Below the pieces are notes generated by a model. It was given only the letters and a program-made list of their open reading frames with translations, was not told where the DNA came from and made no database searches. Position numbers and translations under genes: made by a program. Positions 54,831 to 63,529 of a stretch of DNA of 64,000 bases are shown here, piece after piece (position 1 is the first letter of the stretch; the number at the start of each line of letters is the position of its first letter). Location of the stretch: NCBI GenBank assembly GCA_965603355.1, contig CBFDCQ010000003.1:1-64000 (forward strand), written 5' to 3'. The DNA comes from CBFDCQ01 sp965603355. Lineage in GTDB: Bacteria; Hydrogenedentota; CAZGCA01; CBFDCQ01.

Positions 54831-54948
54831 AGCAGCGAGTTCCTCTCTTCCTCCATACTACACACAACTGCGGCGGTCTGCCGCGACAGGCCTCTACAGG
54901 CATGTTACCCATCTGTCCGTACGATATTCCTGCTCCAGTCTCAGCCGG

Positions 54949-55890
54949 TCATACGAAGAGTGAGCTGACTGAGTCCTCGTTATGTATCCGCCGAATAGCC
55001 TCTCCCAACAGGGGAGCTACAGAAAGCACCTTGATCTTCTTCCTTTTCTTGGTGTCGTCGAGCGGGATCGTGTTGCACACGACCAGTTCCTCCAGCCGCG
55101 ACGCTTCCACTTCCTGCGGCCCTGACCCGGACAACACAGGGTGCGTGCACGAGGCGCTGACCGCACTTGCGCCTTGGGCCAGGAGCGCCTCGGCAGCCTT
55201 AGCAAGCGTTCCGCCGGTATCTACAATGTCGTCAACGATCAACGTGTACCGCCCGTTCACATCGCCGATCACGTTCATTATCTCCGCCTCGTTTGGCGAT
55301 GGCCGCCTCTTGTCAAGTATCGCCAGATCGGCGTTGAGCCTTTTGGCGAATGCGCGTGCACGCGTCACGCCGCCCGTGTCCGGCGCCACAACCGTCAGGT
55401 TGTCCAAATGCTGTTTCCCGAAGTAGTCCACGAGCACCGGCGCTGCGAAAAGGTGGTCAACAGGTATATCAAAAAAGGCCTGGAGCTGTCCAGCATGTAG
55501 ATCCACCGCAAGGATCCTGTCAGCACCGGCTGCCGTGATAAGGTTCGCCACAAGCTTCGCCGTCACAGGGACTCGAGGTCTATCTTTCATGTCCTGGCGA
55601 GCGTAACCGTAGTACGGGATAACAGCCGTTATGCGTTGTGCCGAGGCTCGTCGCGCCGCGTCTATCAATATCAGGAGCTCCATCAAGTTACGGTTCACCG
55701 GCGGCGCGGTGGAATTTATCAAGAACACGTCCGCTCCGCGCACGTTCTCGTTCAGCTGGATCTTGATCTCGTCGTCGCTAAACGTCGAAACGGTCGCGTT
55801 GCCAGGCGGTACCTCAAGATAATCGCAGATCTCCTTGCTCAGCTCCGGCACAGCATTTCCGCAGAATATCTTGGTCTTCTCTCCAGGCAT
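54949..55890 (-). CDS. prs: ribose-phosphate pyrophosphokinase
   Basis: A 313-residue PRPP synthetase making PRPP from ribose 5-phosphate and ATP for nucleotide, histidine and tryptophan synthesis. ATP-site AVIPYYGYARQDMK, DLHAGQLQAFFDIPVDHL, and the PRPP loop VDDIVDTGGTLAKA. The ATG at 55890 follows AAGGGG. A longer frame to 56040 only overlaps glmU. Confidence 0.95.
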   Translation of the reverse strand: MPGEKTKIFCGNAVPELSKEICDYLEVPPGNATVSTFSDDEIKIQLNENVRGADVFLINSTAPPVNRNLMELLILIDAARRASAQRITAVIPYYGYARQDMKDRPRVPVTAKLVANLITAAGADRILAVDLHAGQLQAFFDIPVDHLFAAPVLVDYFGKQHLDNLTVVAPDTGGVTRARAFAKRLNADLAILDKRRPSPNEAEIMNVIGDVNGRYTLIVDDIVDTGGTLAKAAEALLAQGASAVSASCTHPVLSGSGPQEVEASRLEELVVCNTIPLDDTKKRKKIKVLSVAPLLGEAIRRIHNEDSVSSLFV

Positions 55891-55900
55891 GGTTTCCCCT

Positions 55901-57256
55901 TTACTCCTTTCGTTTCCTCTTACCCATCGACCGCGCCGGTACGCCCACGACGACATCGCCCGGCGCCACATCCTTGCCGCTCGCAACAATGGCTCCTGCT
56001 CCGGTCTTGGCGTCCTTACCGACCCTGACCGGCGCCACAAGCACCGTATCGCTGCCTATGCTCGCACCGTCCTCAATAACCGTCTTATGCTTGCGCACGC
56101 CGTCGTAGTTCGCCGTTATTGTCCCGGCACCGACATTGACATGGGAGCCGACCACGGCGTCGCCCAGATAGGTGAGATGAGACACCGATGTATCCGCGCC
56201 CACCTCCGTCTTCTTGAGCTCGACGAAGTTGCCGATACGGTCTCTGTCGCCCACTCGCGTTTCCGGTCGGATCCTTGAGAACGGTCCCACTCTTGTATCG
56301 TTTCCTATGACGGCGCCCACGCAATGGCTGAGCACCACGCTGGTGCCGTCGCCGATAGTGCAGTCAACGATGACCGAGTGGGGGCCGATTGTGCACCTCT
56401 CACCGATCACGGTCTTCCCCTCAATCCAACACCCGGGGTAAACGGCGGTATCCTTACCTATCTTCACGTCGTCCGCGACGTAACACGAGTCCGGATCGAC
56501 TATCGTCACGCCGTCACGCATCAACCGAGCGAGGTTCCTGTCGCGGCACAGTCTTGTTGCCTCAGCGAGGTGCATGCGCGAGTTGATTCCGATCGTCTCA
56601 TCAGGATTGTCGGTTTGAACAGATTCCACCTTGTTGCCCTCACGAGCGAGTACTTCAATGACGTCCGTCAAGTAGTATTCGTTTTGATCGTTGTCACGGC
56701 TGACGCTTTCGAGCGCATCGAAGAGTGACCCTGCGTCGAAGCAGTACGTTCCCACATTGATCTCAGCGACCCCTTTCTGGTTATCGCTTGCGTCGCTTTC
56801 CTCGACTATGCGCGTAATACTGCCCTCGTCGTCCCGCAAGATCCTGCCGCGCGCCATCGCGTCAGCCGGACACGTGGTCAGAATCGTGGCTGAAGCCCCT
56901 GACGTCGTGTGCCGCTCGATCAGATTACGCAGTGTCCCAACAGTCAGGAGCGGTGAATCGCCGGACAGAACCAACATGCCGCCTTTATACCCCGCAAACG
57001 AATCCTTCGCCTGCATCAGTGCGTGTCCCGTGCCCAACCGTTCGCTCTGCACGACATAACCGACTCGCGAGCCTAGAATGTCGCGCACGCCGTCGTCCAG
57101 GGCGCTCACTACCACTTCAATTTTGTCCAGTTTCAGCTGTTCGACAGTATCAGCAACGCGTTCGATCAGCGTTTTCCCAAGTATCTTATGGAGGACCTTG
57201 GGACGCGACGATCGCATTCGCGTACCCTCACCCGCCGCTAAAACCAAAGCTGCCAT
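55901..57256 (-). CDS. glmU: bifunctional GlmU (UDP-GlcNAc pyrophosphorylase / glucosamine-1-P acetyltransferase)
   Basis: A 451-residue enzyme for UDP-GlcNAc, which feeds MurA in this same window. The N-terminal uridylyltransferase has LAAGEGTRMRSSRPKVLHK. The C-terminal left-handed beta helix has hexapeptide repeats and GAGTITANYDGVRKHKT. The ATG at 57256 is where family similarity begins; upstream in-frame codons run through the tRNA-Gln gene and are not coding. The 10-base gap to prs indicates co-transcription. Confidence 0.95.
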   Translation of the reverse strand: MAALVLAAGEGTRMRSSRPKVLHKILGKTLIERVADTVEQLKLDKIEVVVSALDDGVRDILGSRVGYVVQSERLGTGHALMQAKDSFAGYKGGMLVLSGDSPLLTVGTLRNLIERHTTSGASATILTTCPADAMARGRILRDDEGSITRIVEESDASDNQKGVAEINVGTYCFDAGSLFDALESVSRDNDQNEYYLTDVIEVLAREGNKVESVQTDNPDETIGINSRMHLAEATRLCRDRNLARLMRDGVTIVDPDSCYVADDVKIGKDTAVYPGCWIEGKTVIGERCTIGPHSVIVDCTIGDGTSVVLSHCVGAVIGNDTRVGPFSRIRPETRVGDRDRIGNFVELKKTEVGADTSVSHLTYLGDAVVGSHVNVGAGTITANYDGVRKHKTVIEDGASIGSDTVLVAPVRVGKDAKTGAGAIVASGKDVAPGDVVVGVPARSMGKRKRKE

Positions 57257-57303
57257 GACTTTCAAAGGAACCGTCTCCCAAGTTTTCCATTGACAGGGAC
57301 GAT

Positions 57304-57377
57304 TGGCTGGGGCGGGAGGACTCGAACCTCCAGTGCAGGATCCAAAGTCCTGTGTCTTGCCATTTGACGACGCCCCA
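57304..57377 (-). tRNA. tRNA-Gln (UUG anticodon)
   Basis: Minus-strand cloverleaf: acceptor TGGGGCG/CGCCCCA, D arm GTC...GAC, anticodon arm CAGGA-CTTTGGA-TCCTG (anticodon TTG), T arm GGAGG-TTCGAGT-CCTCC, discriminator G and an encoded CCA (57306-57304). It lies just upstream of glmU and may be processed from the same transcript. Confidence 0.95.
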
Positions 57378-57620
57378 CCACCCCGACAGAGCCCTTCCAA
57401 ATCAGGCAAAATTATACAGAATGGCGGGTACCGTTGTCAAACGAGGCGCCACACGTACCTGCAAATCGCCGGTTTCTTGGTGATGCCGTTTTTCTTGCGC
57501 GGTACACGCCATGCTCAGTATTGGGAGGGTCAGAATACAAACAGGCAGTGCGGTCCAACGCGGTCGTCGACGCATTCGGAGAACTGATGTGGCGGTGTGC
57601 GAGCGCAGGACGTATCCGTC

Positions 57621-57842
57621 CTATTTTCGCTTGTGCTCCTTGAGGAACCGGCTCACTTCATGTCTCGACGAAAGGCGCAGCATTTGCCCAGTCTTGACGT
57701 CCCGGACGCCGATGGCGTAGCGGGTTCCTCGCTCATCCTGAGGTTTCCTGAACAGAGCTAGAGAGTCAAACCTCTTGCTACTGTCTTCGTCCTTGAGCTC
57801 AAGGATCAACTTACCATATCGAATTGCCTGCCGCCTTGTCAT
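57621..57842 (-). CDS. small hypothetical protein, 73 residues
   Basis: Reads MTRRQAIRYGKLILELKDED at the start, then a mixed charged, probably alpha/beta body with VRDVKTGQMLRLSSRHEV, and ends KEHKRK. GGGGGGAGG lies 9 bases before the ATG, a good ribosome-binding site, and a promoter candidate lies upstream at 58034-58063. No family recognised. Small, basic and probably cytoplasmic. Confidence 0.6.
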   Translation of the reverse strand: MTRRQAIRYGKLILELKDEDSSKRFDSLALFRKPQDERGTRYAIGVRDVKTGQMLRLSSRHEVSRFLKEHKRK

Positions 57843-58033
57843 GGGTCAGCCTCCCCCCGGGCGCAAACATGCCCTTTCCGGGTCGCACCATGGCGCGTCA
57901 GTCCCCTGCAAATCGTCCTGCTGACGCTGGCCGTTGTCTATCCCCCTGTCCTCCCCGGCAGCGGGAATAGATGGCTACTGTGGCACGAACAACCACCTCA
58001 GTTGCCCCAATTCTACCGAAACCTCTCCGGCAT

Positions 58034-58063
58034 ATTATGACATAAACCCCTGCATTTTGTCAA
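58034..58063 (-). promoter_or_regulatory. promoter for the 73-residue gene and possibly tRNA-Gln/glmU
   Basis: Minus-strand TTGACA (58063-58058), 18 bases, CATAAT (58039-58034). Confidence 0.55.
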
Positions 58064-58124
58064 GTGTTTTCTGGGCGGATGTTGCTATCGCGCACGTTCG
58101 GATCGCGGTCCAAACGCCCCTTAT

Positions 58125-58154
58125 GTTGACAAACATGAGGGGCTGCGACTATAA
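58125..58154 (+). promoter_or_regulatory. strong promoter of the argCJB operon
   Basis: TTGACA (58125-58130), 18-base spacer, TATAAT (58149-58154), about 55 bases before the argC start. Both hexamers are consensus. Confidence 0.8.
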
Positions 58155-58208
58155 TTGTGGCCGGTTCTACTGGGGCGAAACATCAATCTCATAAGGAGAA
58201 GTAGGCAG

Positions 58209-59252
58209 GTGATCAAGGCTGGTATAGTGGGGCCGACCGGATATGGCGGCCGGGAACTCGTGCGCATTCTGTCCGGTCATCCCGAAGTTGAGATAGAGGC
58301 GCTGGTGTCGCACAGCATTGCCGGTGAACCTCTTTCGTCAGTCGTGCGGGCGTTCAGCGCCGTGGCGGATAAGGTGTGCGAGAAGTTCGACGCGGGTTCG
58401 CTTGCCGAGAGGTGCGACGCGGTATTCGTTGCCGTGCCCGCGACCGAGTCCGGTCGTCTCGTAAAAGCACTGCATGAGGCGGGGACGAAGTTCATACTCG
58501 ACACCGGTCCGGATTTCAGGTTGAAAGATGCGCGTACATTCGCAGAGCATTACGGAGCGGAACATCCGGCAACGGAACTGTTGGCGGACAGCGTTTACGG
58601 TCTTGCGGAGATCAACAGGGATGCCATCAAGACAGCGAAGATAGTCGCGGTGCCCGGATGCTACCCTATCGGGCTGATACTCGCCGTTGCCCCGCTGCTG
58701 CAAGAGACCGGTTTGGCTGGTTCGCCGCTGATCGTTAACTCGCTTTCCGGGATTTCGGGTGCCGGAAGAACGCTCCGCGAAGATTATCACTTCCCGGAGG
58801 CCGGCGAGAACGCCCGGGCATACAGGGTTGGGACTCACCAGCACGTCCCGGAGATGGAACAGGAGCTTGAGCGCATCGCCGGGCACGACGTACAGGTTAT
58901 GTTTGTCCCGCACACTGTCCCGATGACCCGCGGTATAGTCACCACGGCAGTCGTTCCTATGGAGAAGGCGGCGGACACGGAGGCTCTGGACGCGTTGTAT
59001 CGGGATTACTACTCGGACGAACCCTTCGTGCGAGTCCTCGCCCGGGGCCAGTGCCCCGAGGCAAAGAACGTGCGGGGTTCGAACTTCTGTGACGTGGGGG
59101 TGACGTACGACGAGCGGACGAACCTAGCGATAGCGCTATCCGCGATCGACAACCTGACGAAAGGTACGGCCGGTCAGGCTGTGCAGGACATGAACATACT
59201 GTTCGGGCTCGACGAGACATGCGGGTTGTGGTGTCCTCCCTTGAGCCCGTAG
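58209..59252 (+). CDS. argC: N-acetyl-gamma-glutamyl-phosphate reductase
   Basis: A 347-residue NADPH-dependent reductase for the third step of arginine synthesis. Rossmann GIVGPTGYGGRELVRIL, catalytic Cys in VAVPGCYPIG, and FVPHTVPMTRGI. GTG at 58209 with AAGGAGAAG upstream; the family fold starts at once. First gene of argC-argJ-argB. Confidence 0.95.
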   Translation: MIKAGIVGPTGYGGRELVRILSGHPEVEIEALVSHSIAGEPLSSVVRAFSAVADKVCEKFDAGSLAERCDAVFVAVPATESGRLVKALHEAGTKFILDTGPDFRLKDARTFAEHYGAEHPATELLADSVYGLAEINRDAIKTAKIVAVPGCYPIGLILAVAPLLQETGLAGSPLIVNSLSGISGAGRTLREDYHFPEAGENARAYRVGTHQHVPEMEQELERIAGHDVQVMFVPHTVPMTRGIVTTAVVPMEKAADTEALDALYRDYYSDEPFVRVLARGQCPEAKNVRGSNFCDVGVTYDERTNLAIALSAIDNLTKGTAGQAVQDMNILFGLDETCGLWCPPLSP

Positions 59253-59315
59253 CGTATGGTGCGACGAGCATTCTACCCGCGTGCGTAGGTGGTCGGCGGG
59301 GGATGGGTGAACAGG

Positions 59316-60521
59316 ATGAAGTTAGTCGAAGGAGGAGTGACAGCACCGAAAGGGTACGTTGCGGCAGGCTGTCACTGCGGCATCAGGAGCAATCCCAAAG
59401 CGAAGGATCTCGCGCTGATCGTTTCCGAACGCCCGGCGGTTATGGCAGGCGTGTTCACGGCGAACGCGATGGCTTCCGCGTGCGTGACAGTTTCCAGAAG
59501 GGTCGCTGAGAAGGGAACTGCGCGAGCCATCATAGTCAACAGCGGTTTTGCGAACACCTGTACCGGAGCGAAGGGGTTGCGTGATGCCGAGGAGATGGCC
59601 AGGTTTACTGCGGAGCAACTCGAAATATCGCCCGAGGAGGTCGTGGTTGCCTCCACTGGTGTCATCGGTGCGCGGTTGCCCATCGTTAAGGTGTGCGAGG
59701 GAATTGAGACGCTCGCCGAGAAACTCTGCAGGGAAGGTGCCGCGGACGCCGCGGAGGCAATACTGACTACCGACACGCGAGCCAAGCAGGTCGCGGTGCG
59801 CTTCAAATCGAGCAGCGGGCCCGTTACGATAGGAGGCATGGCAAAAGGCGCGGGCATGATCATGCCGAACATGGCTACGATGCTTGCGTTCATAACTACC
59901 GATGCCTCAATTCGAAAAAAGGCGATGCGGATCGTATTGAAGGAGGCAGTGGATCGGACGTTCAACCGCATTTCCGTCGACGGAGACACGAGCACGAACG
60001 ACATGGTCATCCTGTTGGCAAACGGCGGTCCGGGCTCGCACGTGATAACGCAGCGCAGCACCGATTTCAAGCCTTTCGGCGCGGCGCTTACGGAAGTGTG
60101 CCGCAGACTGGCCCACATGATCGTCGCGGATGGCGAAGGGGCGACCAAGTTCGTTGAGATCAGGGTCAAAGGAGCGCGAAACGATCAGGAAGCGGACCGC
60201 GTGGCGCGGACTGTCGGCACGTCGCTCCTGGTCAAGACGGCTCTGTTTGGCGAGGACCCGAACTGGGGACGAATGATGATGGCAATAGGCAAGTCGGGCG
60301 TGGAAATCGAACCGGCCCGCATAAGAATATCTCTTGGAAGCCTCCGGCTGGTTACAAAAGGAGTGGGGATCGACTTCTCTGAGGAGCGAGCGCGGGAGTT
60401 GCTTGCACAGAAGGACATCGTGATCACCGTGGAACTCGGCGTTGGCGAGGCGGAAACGAGGTTCTGGACTACCGATCTCAGCTACGAGTACGTGAAGATA
60501 AACGCGGAGTACCACACGTAA
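59316..60521 (+). CDS. argJ: bifunctional ornithine acetyltransferase / N-acetylglutamate synthase
   Basis: A 401-residue Ntn-type enzyme that recycles the acetyl group in arginine synthesis. The autocleavage site is MPNMATMLAFITTDA, with Thr as nucleophile of the new beta subunit; KGAGMI precedes it, and SVDGDTSTNDM and GEDPNWGRM follow. The presence of ArgJ implies the cyclic pathway. ATG at 59316 chosen by family start MKLVEGGVTAPKGY. Confidence 0.95.
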   Translation: MKLVEGGVTAPKGYVAAGCHCGIRSNPKAKDLALIVSERPAVMAGVFTANAMASACVTVSRRVAEKGTARAIIVNSGFANTCTGAKGLRDAEEMARFTAEQLEISPEEVVVASTGVIGARLPIVKVCEGIETLAEKLCREGAADAAEAILTTDTRAKQVAVRFKSSSGPVTIGGMAKGAGMIMPNMATMLAFITTDASIRKKAMRIVLKEAVDRTFNRISVDGDTSTNDMVILLANGGPGSHVITQRSTDFKPFGAALTEVCRRLAHMIVADGEGATKFVEIRVKGARNDQEADRVARTVGTSLLVKTALFGEDPNWGRMMMAIGKSGVEIEPARIRISLGSLRLVTKGVGIDFSEERARELLAQKDIVITVELGVGEAETRFWTTDLSYEYVKINAEYHT

Positions 60522-60545
60522 ACCGCTGTCACAAGGGAACGCCCA

Positions 60546-61424
60546 ATGGAACGAATAATTGAAAAGGCGCGGACGCTCGTTGAATCGCTGCCATATATCA
60601 GGGAGTTCTTCGAGAAGACCGTCGTGATAAAGTTCGGTGGGAGCGTCCTGTACGACCCGGCGGTTCGCCAGAGAACCGCGAAAGACATAGTACTCATGAA
60701 ATATGTGGGGATGAACCCCGTATTGGTTCATGGCGGGGGTCGCGCGATCAGCGAGGCTCTCGACAGTATGGGGATCAAGTCCGAGTTTCGACATGGGATG
60801 CGGGTCACGGACGAACGCATGGTTAAGATCGTGGAGATGGTGCTTGTCGGAAGTGAGAACAAGGAACTTGTGGCGTCGATCAACCGAGCGGGCGGTTGTT
60901 CTGTCGGCGTGTCCGGCAAGGATTCCGATATGATATTCGCCGAGAAGATGATGGTGCCCGGTGATACAGGCGACGAGATGGTTGACATAGGCTATGTCGG
61001 CAGCATAACGCGCGTTGATCCCACCGTGCTTAACAATCTGGAGAAAGCCGGTTACATTTCGGTGGTAGCGCCGGTAGCCACTGACAGGGACGGAGAAACG
61101 TGGAACGTTAACGCTGACGTAGCGGCGGGCGAGGTCGCGGGAGCACTTGAGGCCGAAAAGCTTGTTTTCCTCACTGATACGCCTGGCATACTCGGCGACA
61201 TGGCGGACGAGGAATCGTTGATCTCCGCGATAACTCTGGATGAGGTTGAGAGGCTCATCTCGCGCGGCGCGGTGAGTGGCGGCATGATACCCAAAGTCAA
61301 AGCTTGCTGTTCGGCCTTGCGCGCCGGCGTGCGCAAGACTCACATCGTAGACGGGCGTGTGCCTCACGCTCTGTTGCTGGAGTTTTTTACTGATACGGGA
61401 GTCGGCACACAGGTGACATTGTAG
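60546..61424 (+). CDS. argB: acetylglutamate kinase
   Basis: A 292-residue amino-acid-kinase-fold enzyme phosphorylating N-acetylglutamate. VIKFGGSVL, VLVHGGGRAISEAL, RVTDERMVKIVEMVL, WNVNADVAAGEVAGAL and GGMIPKVKACCSAL are conserved. The N-terminal helix and the RVTDE region match the arginine-inhibited hexameric type, so feedback inhibition is plausible. Confidence 0.95.
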   Translation: MERIIEKARTLVESLPYIREFFEKTVVIKFGGSVLYDPAVRQRTAKDIVLMKYVGMNPVLVHGGGRAISEALDSMGIKSEFRHGMRVTDERMVKIVEMVLVGSENKELVASINRAGGCSVGVSGKDSDMIFAEKMMVPGDTGDEMVDIGYVGSITRVDPTVLNNLEKAGYISVVAPVATDRDGETWNVNADVAAGEVAGALEAEKLVFLTDTPGILGDMADEESLISAITLDEVERLISRGAVSGGMIPKVKACCSALRAGVRKTHIVDGRVPHALLLEFFTDTGVGTQVTL

Positions 61425-61451
61425 TGCCGCGCAAACACGGGATACAAGGAT

Positions 61452-62090
61452 ATGGGCGAACATTTCTTAGTGCGAATTGTGGTTCAAGGCGGGTGGGTCA
61501 TGTGGCCCATCATCGCGTGCTCGATTATCGCATTTGCGGTGGCGGTGGAGCGGTTTCTTACGCTGCGTAGAGCCAGGATAAATACACGGGAGTTCATGGG
61601 GACGATCAGGACCGTACTGCGGCAAAACAACATTGCGGAGGCGATAAAGCTGTGCGAGAAAACGCCGGGTCCCATCGCTCGAATACTCAAGGCCGGTATG
61701 CTGAAACACGGACGCAGAAGACGGGACATCCGCGAGGCGATAGAGGACGCCGGTCAGCTGGAGATTCCGCGCTTGGAGCGGTATCTCGGCGTACTTGCGA
61801 CGGTCGCGAGCGTCTCGCCATTGCTCGGCCTTCTTGGCACGGTGGCCGGGATGATCAAAGCGTTCAACCAGATTCAGGCGAAGATGGGCATCGTCAACCC
61901 GTCGGACCTCGCGGAAGGAATAGGAAACGCTCTTGTGACGACCGCTACCGGTCTGGTCGTAGCGATCCCCACGCTGGTGCTTTACAACTACTTTGTGGCC
62001 AAAGTCGACAATATGATACTTGACATGGAGATCAGCTCGTCTGAGCTCGTGGAACTGCTGACGGAGGGCGAGAAGAACTATGAAGTTTGA
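61452..62090 (+). CDS. exbB: MotA/TolQ/ExbB proton channel family protein
   Basis: A 212-residue inner-membrane protein with three transmembrane helices (about residues 12-32, 115-137 and 160-180) and the channel signature ATVASVSPLLGLLGTVAGMIKAF. With the ExbD-like partner it should use proton motive force to drive an outer-membrane process through a TonB or TolA protein not seen here. ExbB and TolQ cannot be told apart by sequence alone. Co-transcribed after argB. Confidence 0.88.
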   Translation: MGEHFLVRIVVQGGWVMWPIIACSIIAFAVAVERFLTLRRARINTREFMGTIRTVLRQNNIAEAIKLCEKTPGPIARILKAGMLKHGRRRRDIREAIEDAGQLEIPRLERYLGVLATVASVSPLLGLLGTVAGMIKAFNQIQAKMGIVNPSDLAEGIGNALVTTATGLVVAIPTLVLYNYFVAKVDNMILDMEISSSELVELLTEGEKNYEV

Positions 62091-62496
62091 ACGGCGCGCT
62101 TCCGGTCGTACAAAGTTCAGAGGCAGTCTCGAGCTGACGCCGCTCGTGGACGTCGTGCTTCAGCTCATCATATTCTTCATGCTTTCTTCCACCTTCATAG
62201 TGCAGCCCGGGATCAGGGTGGAACTTCCGGACTCGAAAACGACAAGAGAGCAGGAGAAGCACAAGCTGACCGTCACCATAGCGGCAGACAACTCGTTGTT
62301 TGTGAATGAACTTCCGGTAACCTTCGAGGAGCTTCCCACCGTTCTCGCGAACAAGGTCAAGGAGGTCGGTAAGGACGAACTCCTGCTGATCAAGGGCGAC
62401 AAGGTCGTGGAATACGGTCGGGTTATCCGGGTCCTGGACGCAGCGCACGGCGCCGGGATAACCAGTTACGGCCTGGCAACCAAACCCACCCGTTGA
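62080..62496 (+). CDS. exbD: ExbD/TolR family biopolymer transport protein
   Basis: A 138-residue partner with a short cytoplasmic N-terminus, one transmembrane helix carrying the conserved Asp (LTPLVDVVLQLIIFFMLSSTF) and a periplasmic domain. It overlaps the ExbB-like gene by 11 bases, indicating coupled translation. No TonB, TolA or receptor gene follows. Confidence 0.9.
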   Translation: MKFERRASGRTKFRGSLELTPLVDVVLQLIIFFMLSSTFIVQPGIRVELPDSKTTREQEKHKLTVTIAADNSLFVNELPVTFEELPTVLANKVKEVGKDELLLIKGDKVVEYGRVIRVLDAAHGAGITSYGLATKPTR

Positions 62497-62626
62497 GGTT
62501 CCTGATGAGCCAACCGGTCACCGTTCGGATGCAATCTGCACCACACCGACCACATTCGAAAGAGGTTTTACTGACAAGATCGTTCTACGAGGGAGTCGCG
62601 CGGTACAGAGGACAGGCAGACCAGAG

Positions 62627-62651
62627 GCCTGAGCCGCACTCCGGCTCAGGC
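62627..62651. terminator. possible bidirectional terminator hairpin
   Basis: GCCTGAGCCG (62627-62636), loop CACTC, CGGCTCAGGC (62642-62651) between the convergent exbD and the 71-residue gene. The stem is strong but no long T run follows, so termination is only probable. Confidence 0.5.
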
Positions 62652-62659
62652 GGGGACCA

Positions 62660-62875
62660 TCATTGTACAGTCTCGTCCTCCTTGTTTTCCCCTTGGGCCT
62701 CGTGTGCGTCGTCCGCAGGGTCCGGATCCGGCTCGTCCAAGCCGAACTCGCCCAGCGACGCTTCCGTTTCCTTGTTGCGTTGAGCAAGGTTGTCGAGCGC
62801 TTTAGACAACTCCTCGTCCAGCTGTTCGAACTGCTCGGGATGACGCGTCGTGATCCGTTTCTTGCGCTTCGCCAT
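62660..62875 (-). CDS. small hypothetical protein, 71 residues
   Basis: A basic start (MAKRKKRITTRHPEQ), a short predicted helix (LDEELSKALDNLAQRNKETEASL) and an acidic tail (DEPDPDPADDAHEAQ). GGAGG lies 4 bases from the ATG. Follows hisH by 11 bases on the same strand. No family recognised. Confidence 0.6.
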   Translation of the reverse strand: MAKRKKRITTRHPEQFEQLDEELSKALDNLAQRNKETEASLGEFGLDEPDPDPADDAHEAQGENKEDETVQ

Positions 62876-62886
62876 GGTGCCTCCTA

Positions 62887-63522
62887 TTATGCCGAGCTGT
62901 GCGTTGCGTTACGGACGATTCGGGCAAAATTAGCCAGTATTCTCAGTCCAAGGTGTTGGCTTTTTTCAGGATGGAACTGAACCCCGAACAGGTTTCTTCT
63001 CCAAACGGCGGAACAGAACTTGACCCCATAATCCGTAACGGCAGCGATGACGTCTTCTTCAGACGGTATGACGTAGTATGAGTGGACGAAGTAAACGAAA
63101 TCGCCCGATTCCACGCCTTCGAACAAGGGGCAATCCCGGCGCAGGATCTCGATCTGATTCCACCCCATGTGGGGAACTTTTCTCTCCTCGCTGGCCGAAA
63201 AACGCCGTACTGAGCCCTTTATTATGTTGAACCCCGGGTGCAGGCCTCCCTCCTCGCTTTCCGTGAACAGGAGTTGCAGGCCGACGCAGATTCCGAGAAA
63301 CGGTTTGTCCGTATGTATAGTCTCGCGAACGACGTCGGTGAGCCCCCGCGAAGCGATGCCGTCGTAGCAATCTCGAAACGCTCCAACGCCGGGCAGCACC
63401 ACACCGGCCGCCTGTCTTATGGTTTCGGGGTCGTCCGTGACAAGTGCTTCAACGCCGTTTCGTTCGAAGGCTTTCTGGGCGCTGCGAAGGTTGCCGGCGC
63501 CGTAATCGACTATCGCGATCAT
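62887..63522 (-). CDS. hisH: imidazole glycerol phosphate synthase subunit HisH
   Basis: A 211-residue class I glutamine amidotransferase giving ammonia to HisF. IVDYGAGNLRSAQKAF at the start, nucleophile Cys in LGICVGLQLLF, and the His/Glu pair in GVQFHPEKSQ. It lies 7 bases after hisB. hisA and hisF are not downstream in this window. Confidence 0.95.
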   Translation of the reverse strand: MIAIVDYGAGNLRSAQKAFERNGVEALVTDDPETIRQAAGVVLPGVGAFRDCYDGIASRGLTDVVRETIHTDKPFLGICVGLQLLFTESEEGGLHPGFNIIKGSVRRFSASEERKVPHMGWNQIEILRRDCPLFEGVESGDFVYFVHSYYVIPSEEDVIAAVTDYGVKFCSAVWRRNLFGVQFHPEKSQHLGLRILANFARIVRNATHSSA

Positions 63523-63529
63523 TGTCTAG

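Larger units (their letters stand above)
57843..58208. other. divergent promoter region between the 73-residue gene and argC
   Basis: Contains two strong oppositely oriented promoter candidates (58034-58063 minus; 58125-58154 plus). I see no clear arginine operator dyad. Confidence 0.55.

Noticed and set aside
53394..54968. 524-codon plus-strand frame across ilvD, pth and rplY
   Set aside because: Runs antisense through three conserved genes; low-complexity Ser/Leu/Arg content.
57257..57409. N-terminal extension of glmU
   Set aside because: The extra codons pass through the tRNA-Gln gene and have no similarity to GlmU, whose conserved start is at 57256.
59907..61463. 518-codon minus-strand frame opposite argJ and argB
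   Set aside because: Antisense shadow of two certain genes with no recognisable domain.
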